Virus record (IMG/VR): IMGVR_UViG_3300042691_040495 | Location: 1 to 64,000 of that record | DNA from: a virus | Reading direction: 5' to 3' (one strand) | DNA length: 64,000 nt | In this document: piece by piece, positions 43,807 to 52,057 of the stretch | Position numbering within the stretch: position 1 is the stretch's first letter | Layout: every line of letters begins with the position of its first letter | Notes under the pieces: model-generated | Databases searched by the model: none | Seen by the model: the letters and a program-made list of their open reading frames with translations, nothing else | What the model was told of the DNA's origin: nothing | Position numbers and translations under genes: made by a program

Positions 43807-43940
43807 ATGCATTAGTATATTATATATCATGTGGGATATATTTCTACAACAGGTGGTTTAATGGTAGCTCAGAAACTACAGATCTTTCTTTTCAAGCCAC
43901 TGTCTTAATAGGCATAATTGTAATTTTAAATAGGAGATAA
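43803..43940 (+). CDS. Small membrane protein, 45 aa
   Basis: ATG overlaps the dCMP deaminase stop (ATGA) and the stop lies one base before the RNR start. MNALVYYISCGIYFYNRW, a short polar stretch, then FQATVLIGIIVILNRR: two hydrophobic segments. The precise fit between neighbours supports it as real. Function unknown. Confidence 0.55.
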   Translation: MNALVYYISCGIYFYNRWFNGSSETTDLSFQATVLIGIIVILNRR

Positions 43941-43941
43941 T

Positions 43942-46131
43942 ATGTCGGCACTTCAAGAACTTCAGAATTATACATTTGTTAGTAAGTATGCTCGTTGGAT
44001 AGAAGATAAAAATCGTAGAGAAACTTGGAAAGAAGCTGTTGATCGCGTAAAAAGTATGATGCATATCCAGTATCCGCATATTAAAGAAGATATTGATTGG
44101 GCATATGATATGATGTATAAGAAGAAAGTTCTAGGTAGCCAAAGAGCGCTTCAATTTGGTGGAGAGCCTATTCTAAAAAGACATGCAAAAATATACAATT
44201 GCACTAGTTCTTATTGTGATCGTTTACGATTTTTTCAAGAGTGTTTTTGGCTATTACTCTGCGGCAGCGGAACAGGATTTAGTGTCCAAAAGCACCATGT
44301 TGCTAAACTACCAACATTAGAACATGATATTCCTGATAATAATGAAGGTATAAAATATGTAATTGAAGATAGTATCGAAGGGTGGGCAGACGCTCTTGGT
44401 GTTCTTCTCAGTTCATACTTTAGTAAACCAATTGAAGAATTCAAGATGTACAAAAATACTTATGTAGTTTTTGATTATTCAAATATTAGACCAAAGGGAT
44501 CCTCATTAGCTAGTGGAGTAGGTAAAGCTCCCGGATTTGAGCCACTACAAAATGGACTAGAAAAAATTAGAATTCTGCTGGATCGTTGTATTTCTAATGG
44601 CCAGAAAAAACTACGACCAATTGATGCATATGATATTGTGATGCACAGTAGTGATGCTGTTTTAAGTGGCGGAGTTAGACGCAGTGCTAGTCTCGCCTTG
44701 TTCAGTCACGATGATGAGGAAATGGCAAAAGCAAAAACCGGTAACTGGTATATGGACAATCCTCAAAGAGCAAGAAGCAATAATTCAGCACTTCTGCTCA
44801 AAAATGAAACGACATTTGAAGAATTCCAAGAATTGATGGAGAGCGTTAAAGAATTTGGAGAACCAGGATTTATTTGGAGTGATTCAACGGAGATGACTTT
44901 TAATCCTTGTGTAGAAGTAGGAATGTGGCCAGTAGATGAAGAAACTGGTAAGAGCGGATGGCAAGGATGCAATCTATCAACTATTAATTGTTCATCTATC
45001 GAAGATGAAGATGATTTTTATGAAAGATGCAAAGCCGCTGCTATTATTGGTACTCTACAAGCAGGATTTACTAAACTAGACTATCTTGGAGAGACTAGCT
45101 GTCGAATCTTTGAAAGAGAAGCTCTATTAGGAGTCTCATTAACCGGAACAATGGAAAAACATGATTTGGTACTGTCAGAAAAAGTACTACGCAATGGTGC
45201 AAAAATTGCTGTAGAAACTAACAAAGAAATTTCTAAAAAAATAGGCATTAATCAGGCTGCCAGAGTAACGTGTTTAAAACCAGAGGGAACAAGTAGTAGT
45301 ATGCTAGGAACCAGCTCTGGTATCCATCCTCATCATGCCAAAAGATATATTCGTCATGTGCAAGCTAATGTACTAGAAGCTCCGTATCAGCATTTCAAGA
45401 AAGTTAATCCTCAAGCATGTGTTAAATCCTCATGGTCGGCTAATAACACGGATGAGGTTATAAAATTTCCAATTGAGGTACCAGATGGTGCAAAATTAAA
45501 AAATCAATTGCCCGCTTTAGAAATGTTATCAGTTGTTAAAGATACTCAGAAAAACTGGGTTCAAAGTGGTAAAAATAGATCTTTATGCACACAAGATTAT
45601 CTTAGTCATAATGTAAGCAATACTGTAACTGTTAAACCAGATGAGTGGGATGCTGTAACAAAGTATATTTATGACAATAGAAAATATTTTGCCGGAATCA
45701 GCTTGATTCCTCAAAGCGGAGATAAGGACTATCCGCAGGCCCCATTCACAACAGTTTACACCAGTAGAGAAATTGTTAAAGAATACGGAGACGCTGCTCT
45801 ATGGTGTTCAGGATTAATTGAATTAGGATTAAATGCTTTCAATAATAATTTATGGGCAGCATGTGATTATGTCAGTTTAAATCAAGCTAAAGATAATGAT
45901 AGTCAAGAAAAGTTATTATTTATTACAAAAATGAAAAATTTTGCTGGAAAATATTTTGATAGTGATATTAGACGTTTAACATATTGCATGAAAGATGTTT
46001 ATAATTGGAAAATCTATTGTGATCTTTACAACAGCTTTAAGAAAGTAGACTACACACAACTTTTAGAGAACGAAGACAATACTGCGGGCATAGAAGAAAT
46101 TAGTTGTGCTGGTGGAGCGTGTTTATTATAG
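43942..46131 (+). CDS. Class II (B12-dependent) ribonucleoside-triphosphate reductase
   Basis: 729 aa, the size of monomeric RTPR-type enzymes (about 740 aa); AGGAGA precedes the ATG. SKYARWIEDKNRRETWKEAV and SQRALQFGG open the protein; CTSSYCDRLRFFQE carries a Cys pair; GGVRRSASLALFS and NPCVEVG follow; KPEGTSSSMLGTSSGIHPHH is the RNR finger/barrel signature. C-terminal CAGGACLL supplies the redox Cys pair. It reduces NTPs using adenosylcobalamin and needs no NrdB. It implies host cobalamin and oxygen-independent dNTP supply. Confidence 0.92.
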   Translation: MSALQELQNYTFVSKYARWIEDKNRRETWKEAVDRVKSMMHIQYPHIKEDIDWAYDMMYKKKVLGSQRALQFGGEPILKRHAKIYNCTSSYCDRLRFFQECFWLLLCGSGTGFSVQKHHVAKLPTLEHDIPDNNEGIKYVIEDSIEGWADALGVLLSSYFSKPIEEFKMYKNTYVVFDYSNIRPKGSSLASGVGKAPGFEPLQNGLEKIRILLDRCISNGQKKLRPIDAYDIVMHSSDAVLSGGVRRSASLALFSHDDEEMAKAKTGNWYMDNPQRARSNNSALLLKNETTFEEFQELMESVKEFGEPGFIWSDSTEMTFNPCVEVGMWPVDEETGKSGWQGCNLSTINCSSIEDEDDFYERCKAAAIIGTLQAGFTKLDYLGETSCRIFEREALLGVSLTGTMEKHDLVLSEKVLRNGAKIAVETNKEISKKIGINQAARVTCLKPEGTSSSMLGTSSGIHPHHAKRYIRHVQANVLEAPYQHFKKVNPQACVKSSWSANNTDEVIKFPIEVPDGAKLKNQLPALEMLSVVKDTQKNWVQSGKNRSLCTQDYLSHNVSNTVTVKPDEWDAVTKYIYDNRKYFAGISLIPQSGDKDYPQAPFTTVYTSREIVKEYGDAALWCSGLIELGLNAFNNNLWAACDYVSLNQAKDNDSQEKLLFITKMKNFAGKYFDSDIRRLTYCMKDVYNWKIYCDLYNSFKKVDYTQLLENEDNTAGIEEISCAGGACLL

Positions 46132-46158
46132 AACAATTTTTTAACTTATGCTTATAAA

Positions 46159-46168
46159 GGTGTATTAT
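46159..46168 (+). promoter_or_regulatory. Candidate phage promoter motif GGTGTATTAT
   Basis: Intergenic, 54 nt before the PhoH-like start at 46213; followed by a short palindrome AGTATTTTAATACT. One of the best copies. Confidence 0.55.
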
Positions 46169-46212
46169 TAATGTAGTATTTTAATACTCCTTATATAAGA
46201 AAAGGGCACACA

Positions 46213-46944
46213 TTGAGAAAAACTAATAAAAACTCAAAAAAGAAAATTAAAGTTATTGATGCAACAAATAATTTGGAACCAAAAGGAGCCGCTTATAGAA
46301 ATCGATTAAAACCAAGAACCGACAATCAAAAAGAATACATAAGGACGATTGCAGAAAATACTATTACATTTTGTCAAGGTTTAGCTGGTAGTGGTAAAAC
46401 ACACATTGCTATTGGAATGGCTCTTGAATATCTTTTAGATGAAAAAGTTAAAAAGATTATTATCACAAGACCAATATTAGAGGCGGGAGAAAAAATGGGA
46501 TATCTCCCAGGTTCCGCAGAAGAGAAGTTACATCCTTATTTATTACCTATACTAGATGAAATCGGGCATTTTATAAGTTCGGCCCACTATGCTTCTCTTA
46601 GACTGAATAATAAGGTTGAGGTTGTGCCATTAGGACTTATGAGAGGTCGTAATTTTCATAACGCTTTTATTGTTGCGGATGAGTGTCAAAACGCTTCATA
46701 TGAACAATTAAAAATGTTAATAACAAGAACCGGGCAGTCTAGTAAAATGGTCTTAACTGGTGATGTTGCTCAGTCTGACTTAAGCAGACACCTACAAGGT
46801 GGTTTTAGTGATATGATATCGGCCCTTAATGGAGTTGAAAGTATAGGATATTCTAAATTAGAAGCCTCAGATATTGTAAGAAATCCAATTATCTCTAAAA
46901 TCTTATATAGACTTGATGATTATGAGCAGCAAAGCCGAAAATAG
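46213..46944 (+). CDS. phoH: PhoH-like ATPase
   Basis: 243 aa from a TTG start (no in-frame ATG before the P-loop). Walker A GLAGSGKTHIAIGMAL (residues 55-70), IIITRPILEAGEKMGYLPGS, Walker B IVADECQNAS and MVLTGDVAQSDL are the family motifs. PhoH proteins are ATPases linked to RNA metabolism or phosphate starvation and are common in large phages. Upstream sequence AAAAGGGC provides a weak ribosome site. Confidence 0.9.
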   Translation: MRKTNKNSKKKIKVIDATNNLEPKGAAYRNRLKPRTDNQKEYIRTIAENTITFCQGLAGSGKTHIAIGMALEYLLDEKVKKIIITRPILEAGEKMGYLPGSAEEKLHPYLLPILDEIGHFISSAHYASLRLNNKVEVVPLGLMRGRNFHNAFIVADECQNASYEQLKMLITRTGQSSKMVLTGDVAQSDLSRHLQGGFSDMISALNGVESIGYSKLEASDIVRNPIISKILYRLDDYEQQSRK

Positions 46945-47512
46945 TAAATGTTTATTATTGAATGCAGACTATGCCCCTCTGAGGATAATATCTTGGCAGA
47001 GGGCTATAGTTTGGTCTATTAGATATGAAAACAATAATAATTATGGTATTGAAATATTATCATATTATGAGGATAAACATATACAAGGTTCTGCTGGAAA
47101 ACAATATCCAGTTCCAGCAGTAGCCAAAACCTTAAGATATTTTAATCTCTATAATAGAAAGATTAATTTTTCTAGACATAATTTATTTATACGAGATAAT
47201 CATACATGTCAATATTGCGGCATTCAACTATGTTCATCACAACTAACATATGATCATATAATTCCAAAATGCAGATTCAATGAGAATAAAAAATTATCAA
47301 CCAATTGGAATAATATAGTTACTGCATGTAGACCATGTAATCATAAAAAGGGGAATAGAACCCCTAAAGAAGCAGGAATGAAACTAATAAATTCGCCAAT
47401 AGAACCTAATTACTCTTTAGAGTACTTGCCCTGGTTTCAAGAAATCTCTACTATAAGGGGTGGACCTTCGTATGAATTGTGGAAACCCTTTATAAATATA
47501 CAATATGCATGA
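46922..47512 (+). CDS. HNH endonuclease
   Basis: 196 aa; start at 46922, with an ATG at 46916 as alternative. LLLNADYAPLRIISWQRAIV is the conserved N-terminus of a bacterial/phage HNH group; the catalytic part CQYCGIQLCSS, LTYDHIIPK, WNNIVTACRPCNHKKGNRTP gives two CxxC knuckles and the DH...N...H site. A free-standing nuclease, overlapping the end of phoH and adjoining small unknown genes. Confidence 0.85.
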   Translation: MSSKAENSKCLLLNADYAPLRIISWQRAIVWSIRYENNNNYGIEILSYYEDKHIQGSAGKQYPVPAVAKTLRYFNLYNRKINFSRHNLFIRDNHTCQYCGIQLCSSQLTYDHIIPKCRFNENKKLSTNWNNIVTACRPCNHKKGNRTPKEAGMKLINSPIEPNYSLEYLPWFQEISTIRGGPSYELWKPFINIQYA

Positions 47513-47912
47513 CTTTATTTTTAACGCTAAACCCTCTGATATACTAGAGATGTTTTATTGTTTGAAAGGCAAAGAAGATTTTATTGACTCTGATGGAAAT
47601 CCAAGAGTATCCGACAAGGATTCTGATAGCATAGCGGCTAAATGTATACAAAACAAAAAAGCTAAAAGTTTTCAAGCATCATCAAATAACTATAGTTACT
47701 ATATCAGAACAACACCAAATGCAACATTATTTAATCCAATAGAAAAATTATCTCCAATTAAAGATAAAAGACAATTTGATTTCATAGATTCTACTTGTAA
47801 AGATAAGTGGATGTTTGTTGAAGTTAGTAAAATAACATTTGATAAGTATATAAAATTTTTAGTCACAAAAAATATATCTTGGCTAAAGGAAGCTAATAGA
47901 GATTTAAAATAA
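47505..47912 (+). CDS. Hypothetical protein, paralog 1 of a pair
   Basis: 135 aa. Starts MHDFIFN; contains MFYCLKGKEDFIDSDGNPRV, ATLFNPIEKL and TKNISWLKEANR. The gene at 48600 shares this order, so the two are paralogs separated by two genes. No family known to me. Overlaps the HNH gene by 8 nt. Confidence 0.6.
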   Translation: MHDFIFNAKPSDILEMFYCLKGKEDFIDSDGNPRVSDKDSDSIAAKCIQNKKAKSFQASSNNYSYYIRTTPNATLFNPIEKLSPIKDKRQFDFIDSTCKDKWMFVEVSKITFDKYIKFLVTKNISWLKEANRDLK

Positions 47913-47913
47913 T

Positions 47914-48258
47914 ATGCCGACATATTCTTATGATTGTGAAGCATGCTCTTGTGAATTTGAATTATTCTTCTATATTAAAGATTACCAAGAACATCCAAAA
48001 TGCCCAAACTGCAAGTCTTTGAAAACATATAGATTATGTGCAAAAGATGCACTAACTCAAAATACATCAGTTAAAAAATCTGATAGCGAGCTTAAAACGC
48101 TAGGAGATTTGGCCAATAGAAACAGAGATAAGATGAGTGAAGATGAAAAAATAGCTCTTCATAATAAACACAACTCATATAAAGAAGATCCACCAGTTAA
48201 TGAACTTCCTAAAGGAATGAAAAGACTTAAGAAACAATCAAAAATTAAATGGACATGA
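47914..48258 (+). CDS. FmdB-like zinc-ribbon protein
   Basis: 114 aa. PTYSYDCEACSCEFELFF and CPNCKSLKTYRL form the CxxC...CxxC ribbon of the FmdB family. The rest is charged and probably disordered, with LPKGMKRLKKQSKIKW at the end. FmdB-like phage proteins are thought to be regulators or assembly factors; role undetermined. Confidence 0.75.
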   Translation: MPTYSYDCEACSCEFELFFYIKDYQEHPKCPNCKSLKTYRLCAKDALTQNTSVKKSDSELKTLGDLANRNRDKMSEDEKIALHNKHNSYKEDPPVNELPKGMKRLKKQSKIKWT

Positions 48259-48259
48259 T

Positions 48260-48607
48260 ATGAAAGAAATAACACAAGAAGAAAAAGATAATATTCTGAA
48301 TGCTCTAGATAACATTAAAAAACAATTGAGCGGCCATGATTTATCTGACTATATCTCAAAAGATAATGTTAAACTTATAGAATGTAAACATGAAATAGTA
48401 ATCAGTGTTATAGCAAGTGTTTTTGAAGAAAATGAAACTGGAGAAACAATAGGAGCTAAAGAGATAGCGAAGAAAAACTATCATATACCAGTTCCATCCA
48501 ATAAAAACTATCAGGAATATTTAAGTGGATTTTTTAATTTTCTAGAAAACTGTATGACATCGTCTGCACAAAATATGGAAACAGAAGGAGAGACTGATAA
48601 TGGATAA
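48260..48607 (+). CDS. Hypothetical protein
   Basis: 115 aa, acidic, mostly helical; EYLSGFFNFLENCMTSSAQ near the C-terminus. No motif recognised. Placed between the zinc-ribbon gene (1-nt gap) and paralog 2 (8-nt overlap). Confidence 0.55.
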   Translation: MKEITQEEKDNILNALDNIKKQLSGHDLSDYISKDNVKLIECKHEIVISVIASVFEENETGETIGAKEIAKKNYHIPVPSNKNYQEYLSGFFNFLENCMTSSAQNMETEGETDNG

Positions 48608-48977
48608 TTTCATTTTTAATCCAACTGATCGAGTTGATTTTACAGATACGGGCTATTATTGTCTTATCGGCTCAGAGAATTACATAGATGGTGAAGGATA
48701 TCCTAGACTTGAAAAAGATAGTAAAAAAGTATTAGCAAAAAAAATAATTAAAACAGATTCTCAGCCGCAATATTTTATTAAGATTTCTAATAATAATAAA
48801 CTATTTAATCCATTAGGATCTGGTCTAGAGGATAAATCATACAGCATAGTAGATAATGTATGTAGGCCATCCGATAAATTTAGGGCTGTAAATGAAAAAG
48901 TATTTAATATGTATTTAAATTTTCTATCAACTAAAAACACATCATGGTTAACAAGAGCAGAAAGAGAGATAATCTAA
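48600..48977 (+). CDS. Hypothetical protein, paralog 2 of a pair
   Basis: 125 aa. MDNFIFN start, GYYCLIGSENYIDGEGYPRL, NKLFNPLGSG, VDNVCRPSDKFRAV and STKNTSWLTRAER line up with the gene at 47505 in the same order. Shares its last base with the ATG of the next gene (TAATG). Function unknown. Confidence 0.6.
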   Translation: MDNFIFNPTDRVDFTDTGYYCLIGSENYIDGEGYPRLEKDSKKVLAKKIIKTDSQPQYFIKISNNNKLFNPLGSGLEDKSYSIVDNVCRPSDKFRAVNEKVFNMYLNFLSTKNTSWLTRAEREII

Positions 48978-49303
48978 TGGCTAAACTAAACAAAACACAG
49001 AAGTATGCTATACAATGGTTAAATTCTACTGGTTATGCAAGTGAGGCTATTGCTAAAGAATTAAATCTAACAGTGGAACAAATAGAGTCAATTATACCAA
49101 AAGTAGATACTCCAGTAGCAGATAATAAAGTCCAATCAATATCATCAGCAAAAGATTTAATGATTACACATACGTCTGGTAAAAAAATCAATTCGGTTGC
49201 TATAATGACAAAGGAAGCATCAGAAATTGTTGATACATCCAATAAAAATGCTCCAGTAATTAATATTGATAATAAAAAAGGAATTTTTAGACCTAAAAAA
49301 TAA
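48977..49303 (+). CDS. Small helix-turn-helix-like protein
   Basis: 108 aa from the ATG at 48977, which overlaps the previous stop; an earlier in-frame start at 48944 lies inside that gene. KYAIQWLNSTGYASEAIAKE then LNLTVEQIESII resembles a homeodomain-like HTH (sigma-region-4-like spacing). The C-terminal half is low-complexity with SGKKINSVAIMTKEASEI. DNA binding is possible. Confidence 0.55.
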   Translation: MAKLNKTQKYAIQWLNSTGYASEAIAKELNLTVEQIESIIPKVDTPVADNKVQSISSAKDLMITHTSGKKINSVAIMTKEASEIVDTSNKNAPVINIDNKKGIFRPKK

Positions 49304-49304
49304 T

Positions 49305-49727
49305 ATGTATCCATCAAGATACTCTAATGGCAAAACCGTCTCTGCTGCTCAATATATTACAGAGCTAATATGTGAGCATAAGGCCCGTATAGAAAAATTG
49401 GATCTTCATTATAGATTTTGGACTAATAAGGAGTGGTCTAAATACTATAGAGATCAGATAGCAACAGCCAATAAGCTTTTAAAGAAGTATACAGCCAAAG
49501 CTATCATCAGAGCATTGAATGACAAAAAAGCAGAAAAAATCTATTCTTTGCGAGCGCCGCATCTAGTTGCTATTATAGACCACCATGAGTCTATTTTAGG
49601 ATCTGAGAACACGGACTTAACGGAGAATATAGACAGATCAGAAAAGAAAACTTTCAGACAAAAAACAAATACAAAACAGGGCATACTTTCTAGATTAAAG
49701 GAATTAGATGATGGCAACAACTCTTAA
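49305..49727 (+). CDS. Hypothetical phage protein
   Basis: 140 aa from the ATG at 49305 (MYPSRYSNGKTVSAAQYITE); the frame opens at 49266 inside the previous gene. Basic, helical, with WSKYYRDQIATANKLLKKY and LRAPHLVAIIDHHESIL. Common beside recA-like genes in large phages, which hints at recombination or replication; not proven. Confidence 0.6.
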   Translation: MYPSRYSNGKTVSAAQYITELICEHKARIEKLDLHYRFWTNKEWSKYYRDQIATANKLLKKYTAKAIIRALNDKKAEKIYSLRAPHLVAIIDHHESILGSENTDLTENIDRSEKKTFRQKTNTKQGILSRLKELDDGNNS

Positions 49728-50730
49728 AGAAGATGTGATCAAAAATTTTGGAGATGAAATAATACTATCTGGTAATGCTCTAGTAGATAAAAAAGTATTA
49801 ACTATTCCTGTGAGTCCAGCATTAGACATTGCTTTAAATGGTGGAATTCCAGAGGGAAGTTTCGTTGTTCTTACGGGTCAGCCAAAATGTGGTAAAACCA
49901 CAACATCATTAGCTTTTTCAGCAACGGCACAACAAAAAGAATACGCTCATGGATCATTCAAAGATGGTCGCCAAGTGTACTACCTTAACATTGAGGGTAG
50001 ATTGAAAAAGAGAGATCTAGAAGGAATTCCAGGATTGGATCTCTCTAGATTTCATGTTATAGGAAGTCAACAAGGTAAAATACTTCATGGCGAAGAATAT
50101 TTACAAATTGCTGAAAGAATTATTAATGAAGTCCCAGGATGCGTTCTGATCATAGACTCATATTCTGCATTATGTACAGAAGCTGAGATCACAAGTGATA
50201 TGGATAAAATGCAAAGAGCAGATGGTGCTAAACTATTAGCTAAATTTTGTCGCAAGGTAGCAAACGTTATACCTGTCAATAGAAATATTGTAATCGGTAT
50301 TACTCATCTTATGGGTAATCCAACAGGATATGGTGCAGAGTTTAAAGAAAAAAGCGGCCAAGCAATAGCATACCAGACTGATATCAAGCTCAGGGCGAAA
50401 ACATTTAAACCATGGGTGGTTGGGACCGATAATACTCAGATCGGGCAGGAAATCGAATGGCAAGTGGTCTGTTCGGCACTTGGACCACCAGGGGCAGTTA
50501 CAACCAGTTTCATCAGATACGGACAAGGTATTGACAAATGTACAGAATTGATCAATTTAGCTTCTGATGTTGGTATTATTAATAAAGGTGGCGCTTGGTA
50601 TACCATAACCGTTCTCGAAGATAAGCCAAAATTTCAAGGAACAGAAAAAGTAAGAAATTTTCTATTAGAGAATAAAGAAGCATACGAGTCTGTTGAAAAA
50701 TCCGTTAAAGAGGTTTTGGGAATAAAATGA
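49708..50730 (+). CDS. recA: RecA-like recombinase
   Basis: 340 aa. ALDIALNGGIPEGSFVVLTG, Walker A GQPKCGKTTTS, Walker B CVLIIDSYSAL, an L1/L2-like region around residues 190-225 and a C-terminal NKGGAWYTI. It pairs homologous DNA during replication-coupled repair. More diverged than bacterial RecA and lacking the acidic C-tail, so closer to phage RecA/UvsX-type. First gene of the replication block. Confidence 0.85.
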   Translation: MMATTLKEDVIKNFGDEIILSGNALVDKKVLTIPVSPALDIALNGGIPEGSFVVLTGQPKCGKTTTSLAFSATAQQKEYAHGSFKDGRQVYYLNIEGRLKKRDLEGIPGLDLSRFHVIGSQQGKILHGEEYLQIAERIINEVPGCVLIIDSYSALCTEAEITSDMDKMQRADGAKLLAKFCRKVANVIPVNRNIVIGITHLMGNPTGYGAEFKEKSGQAIAYQTDIKLRAKTFKPWVVGTDNTQIGQEIEWQVVCSALGPPGAVTTSFIRYGQGIDKCTELINLASDVGIINKGGAWYTITVLEDKPKFQGTEKVRNFLLENKEAYESVEKSVKEVLGIK

Positions 50731-51146
50731 ATATTGTTGATTTGGATGGAAATAATATTAATTGGAGTTTAACTGGTCATATTTCAAAAGGCAGAATTAA
50801 TGATAAATCTTCTTTTCATTTGGCTGCTAGGAAACTGTTAATAGAAAGTTTTCCAACACTACAAATTTTAGAAGAAGTTCCTATTCCTCTTAGAAGATCA
50901 GAGACTTTATATCTTGACTTTTATTTACCTCTTATAAAGAGAGTAATAGAAGTTCATGGAGAACAACACTATAAATTTATTCCATTCTATCATAGTTCTA
51001 AAATGAATTTCTTAAAAGCGGTAAAAAGAGATAATGAAAAAAAAGAATGGTGCGAAAAGAATGGTATAACACACACTATATTACCTTATAATGAGTCAAT
51101 AGAAACATGGAGAAAAATATTAGCTTATGAGTACACGAACAGCTAA
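50727..51146 (+). CDS. PD-(D/E)XK-like nuclease (DUF559/Vsr type)
   Basis: 139 aa. ILEEVPIPLRRSETLYLDFY provides the first acidic residue, and RVIEVHGEQHYKF the E-x-H...Q-H part of the nuclease core. RDNEKKEWCEKNGI and ILPYNESI resemble the C-terminal of Vsr/DUF559-fold enzymes. Overlaps recA by 4 nt; a recombination-linked nickase is plausible. Confidence 0.65.
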   Translation: MNIVDLDGNNINWSLTGHISKGRINDKSSFHLAARKLLIESFPTLQILEEVPIPLRRSETLYLDFYLPLIKRVIEVHGEQHYKFIPFYHSSKMNFLKAVKRDNEKKEWCEKNGITHTILPYNESIETWRKILAYEYTNS

Positions 51147-51624
51147 AGAAGATCTACAACATTGGGATAATATTCTGGATGAATATGAATCATCAATATC
51201 TTTACCTAAATACGCGGCCCAATACGGAGTGTCAGAAAGCGAAATTAACCAATACTTAACAATGACACGTGATGAAATAGAAAAAATTTCACCGGAGGAT
51301 TGTGCTCAAATATCTTACAGATTAGCTCAATTTGCATTTCATGTTCAAAGAACTATTAATAGAGAAATAGCCAGATTAAATTGGTCAGAAGAAACAATTA
51401 AAGAAACTATAGCAGATGAAATAAATAACTATAAGGGATACGGATTTGTAGAAAAATCTTTACAAGCGATAAAACATAATGACAAAGCATCGTCATTAAA
51501 TAATATAAAAAAGTATGCTAAACAAAGAATTGATAGATTATCATATATCGCTAATAGTATAAAAAATCTATCTGATATTATGATGGCTATCCAGAAAACA
51601 AAGGTGCAGCATGGATCCAAATGA
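51127..51624 (+). CDS. Conserved phage protein, unknown
   Basis: 165 aa, helical. LPKYAAQYGVSESEINQYL looks like a small HTH; the remainder contains QISYRLAQFAFHVQRTINRE and a Lys-rich C-terminus. Located between nuclease and zinc-ribbon genes with overlaps, so presumably part of the replication operon. Confidence 0.55.
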   Translation: MSTRTAKEDLQHWDNILDEYESSISLPKYAAQYGVSESEINQYLTMTRDEIEKISPEDCAQISYRLAQFAFHVQRTINREIARLNWSEETIKETIADEINNYKGYGFVEKSLQAIKHNDKASSLNNIKKYAKQRIDRLSYIANSIKNLSDIMMAIQKTKVQHGSK

Positions 51625-52054
51625 CCTATTAAAAGACCCTGAACAACTTAAGAGTTTAATTTCTTTATTGCAAGGACTCGTGGACCAAGTATCCGCAGAT
51701 GATACACCCAAAGAAAAACCTCAAAATAAGAACGTGGCCCCTTCAAAACCATCGTCTACTATAAAGACGAAGGGTCGTCAAAAAGTAGGTGGCAACAATA
51801 ATATAAAGTCAAAAAAGACACAGCCAGAAAATATCAACGAGTTTGAAAAAATGGCTGAGTTTAGAATGCATAAGGATGATTGTGCAATAGATAAAAAACT
51901 ATGCTCAAATCCACCAGTAGCACGAATGAGAGATTTTGAGTTTGTTGATGTTACTTGCAGAGTTTGTGGCAAAAAAGAATCTATAGCCCCATCTCTGCTA
52001 TTTGATACTCCTTCACGATACAAGTGTAATAATTGCTCAACCCAATCTGGTTAA
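51611..52054 (+). CDS. Zinc-ribbon protein of replication operon
   Basis: 147 aa. N-terminal half Lys/Pro-rich and disordered; C-terminal half has CAIDKKLC, then TCRVCGKKES and RYKCNNCSTQ, a two-knuckle zinc ribbon. Could bind single-stranded DNA or partner proteins next to the helicase gene, which begins 4 nt later. Confidence 0.65.
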   Translation: MDPNDLLKDPEQLKSLISLLQGLVDQVSADDTPKEKPQNKNVAPSKPSSTIKTKGRQKVGGNNNIKSKKTQPENINEFEKMAEFRMHKDDCAIDKKLCSNPPVARMRDFEFVDVTCRVCGKKESIAPSLLFDTPSRYKCNNCSTQSG

Positions 52055-52057
52055 AAT

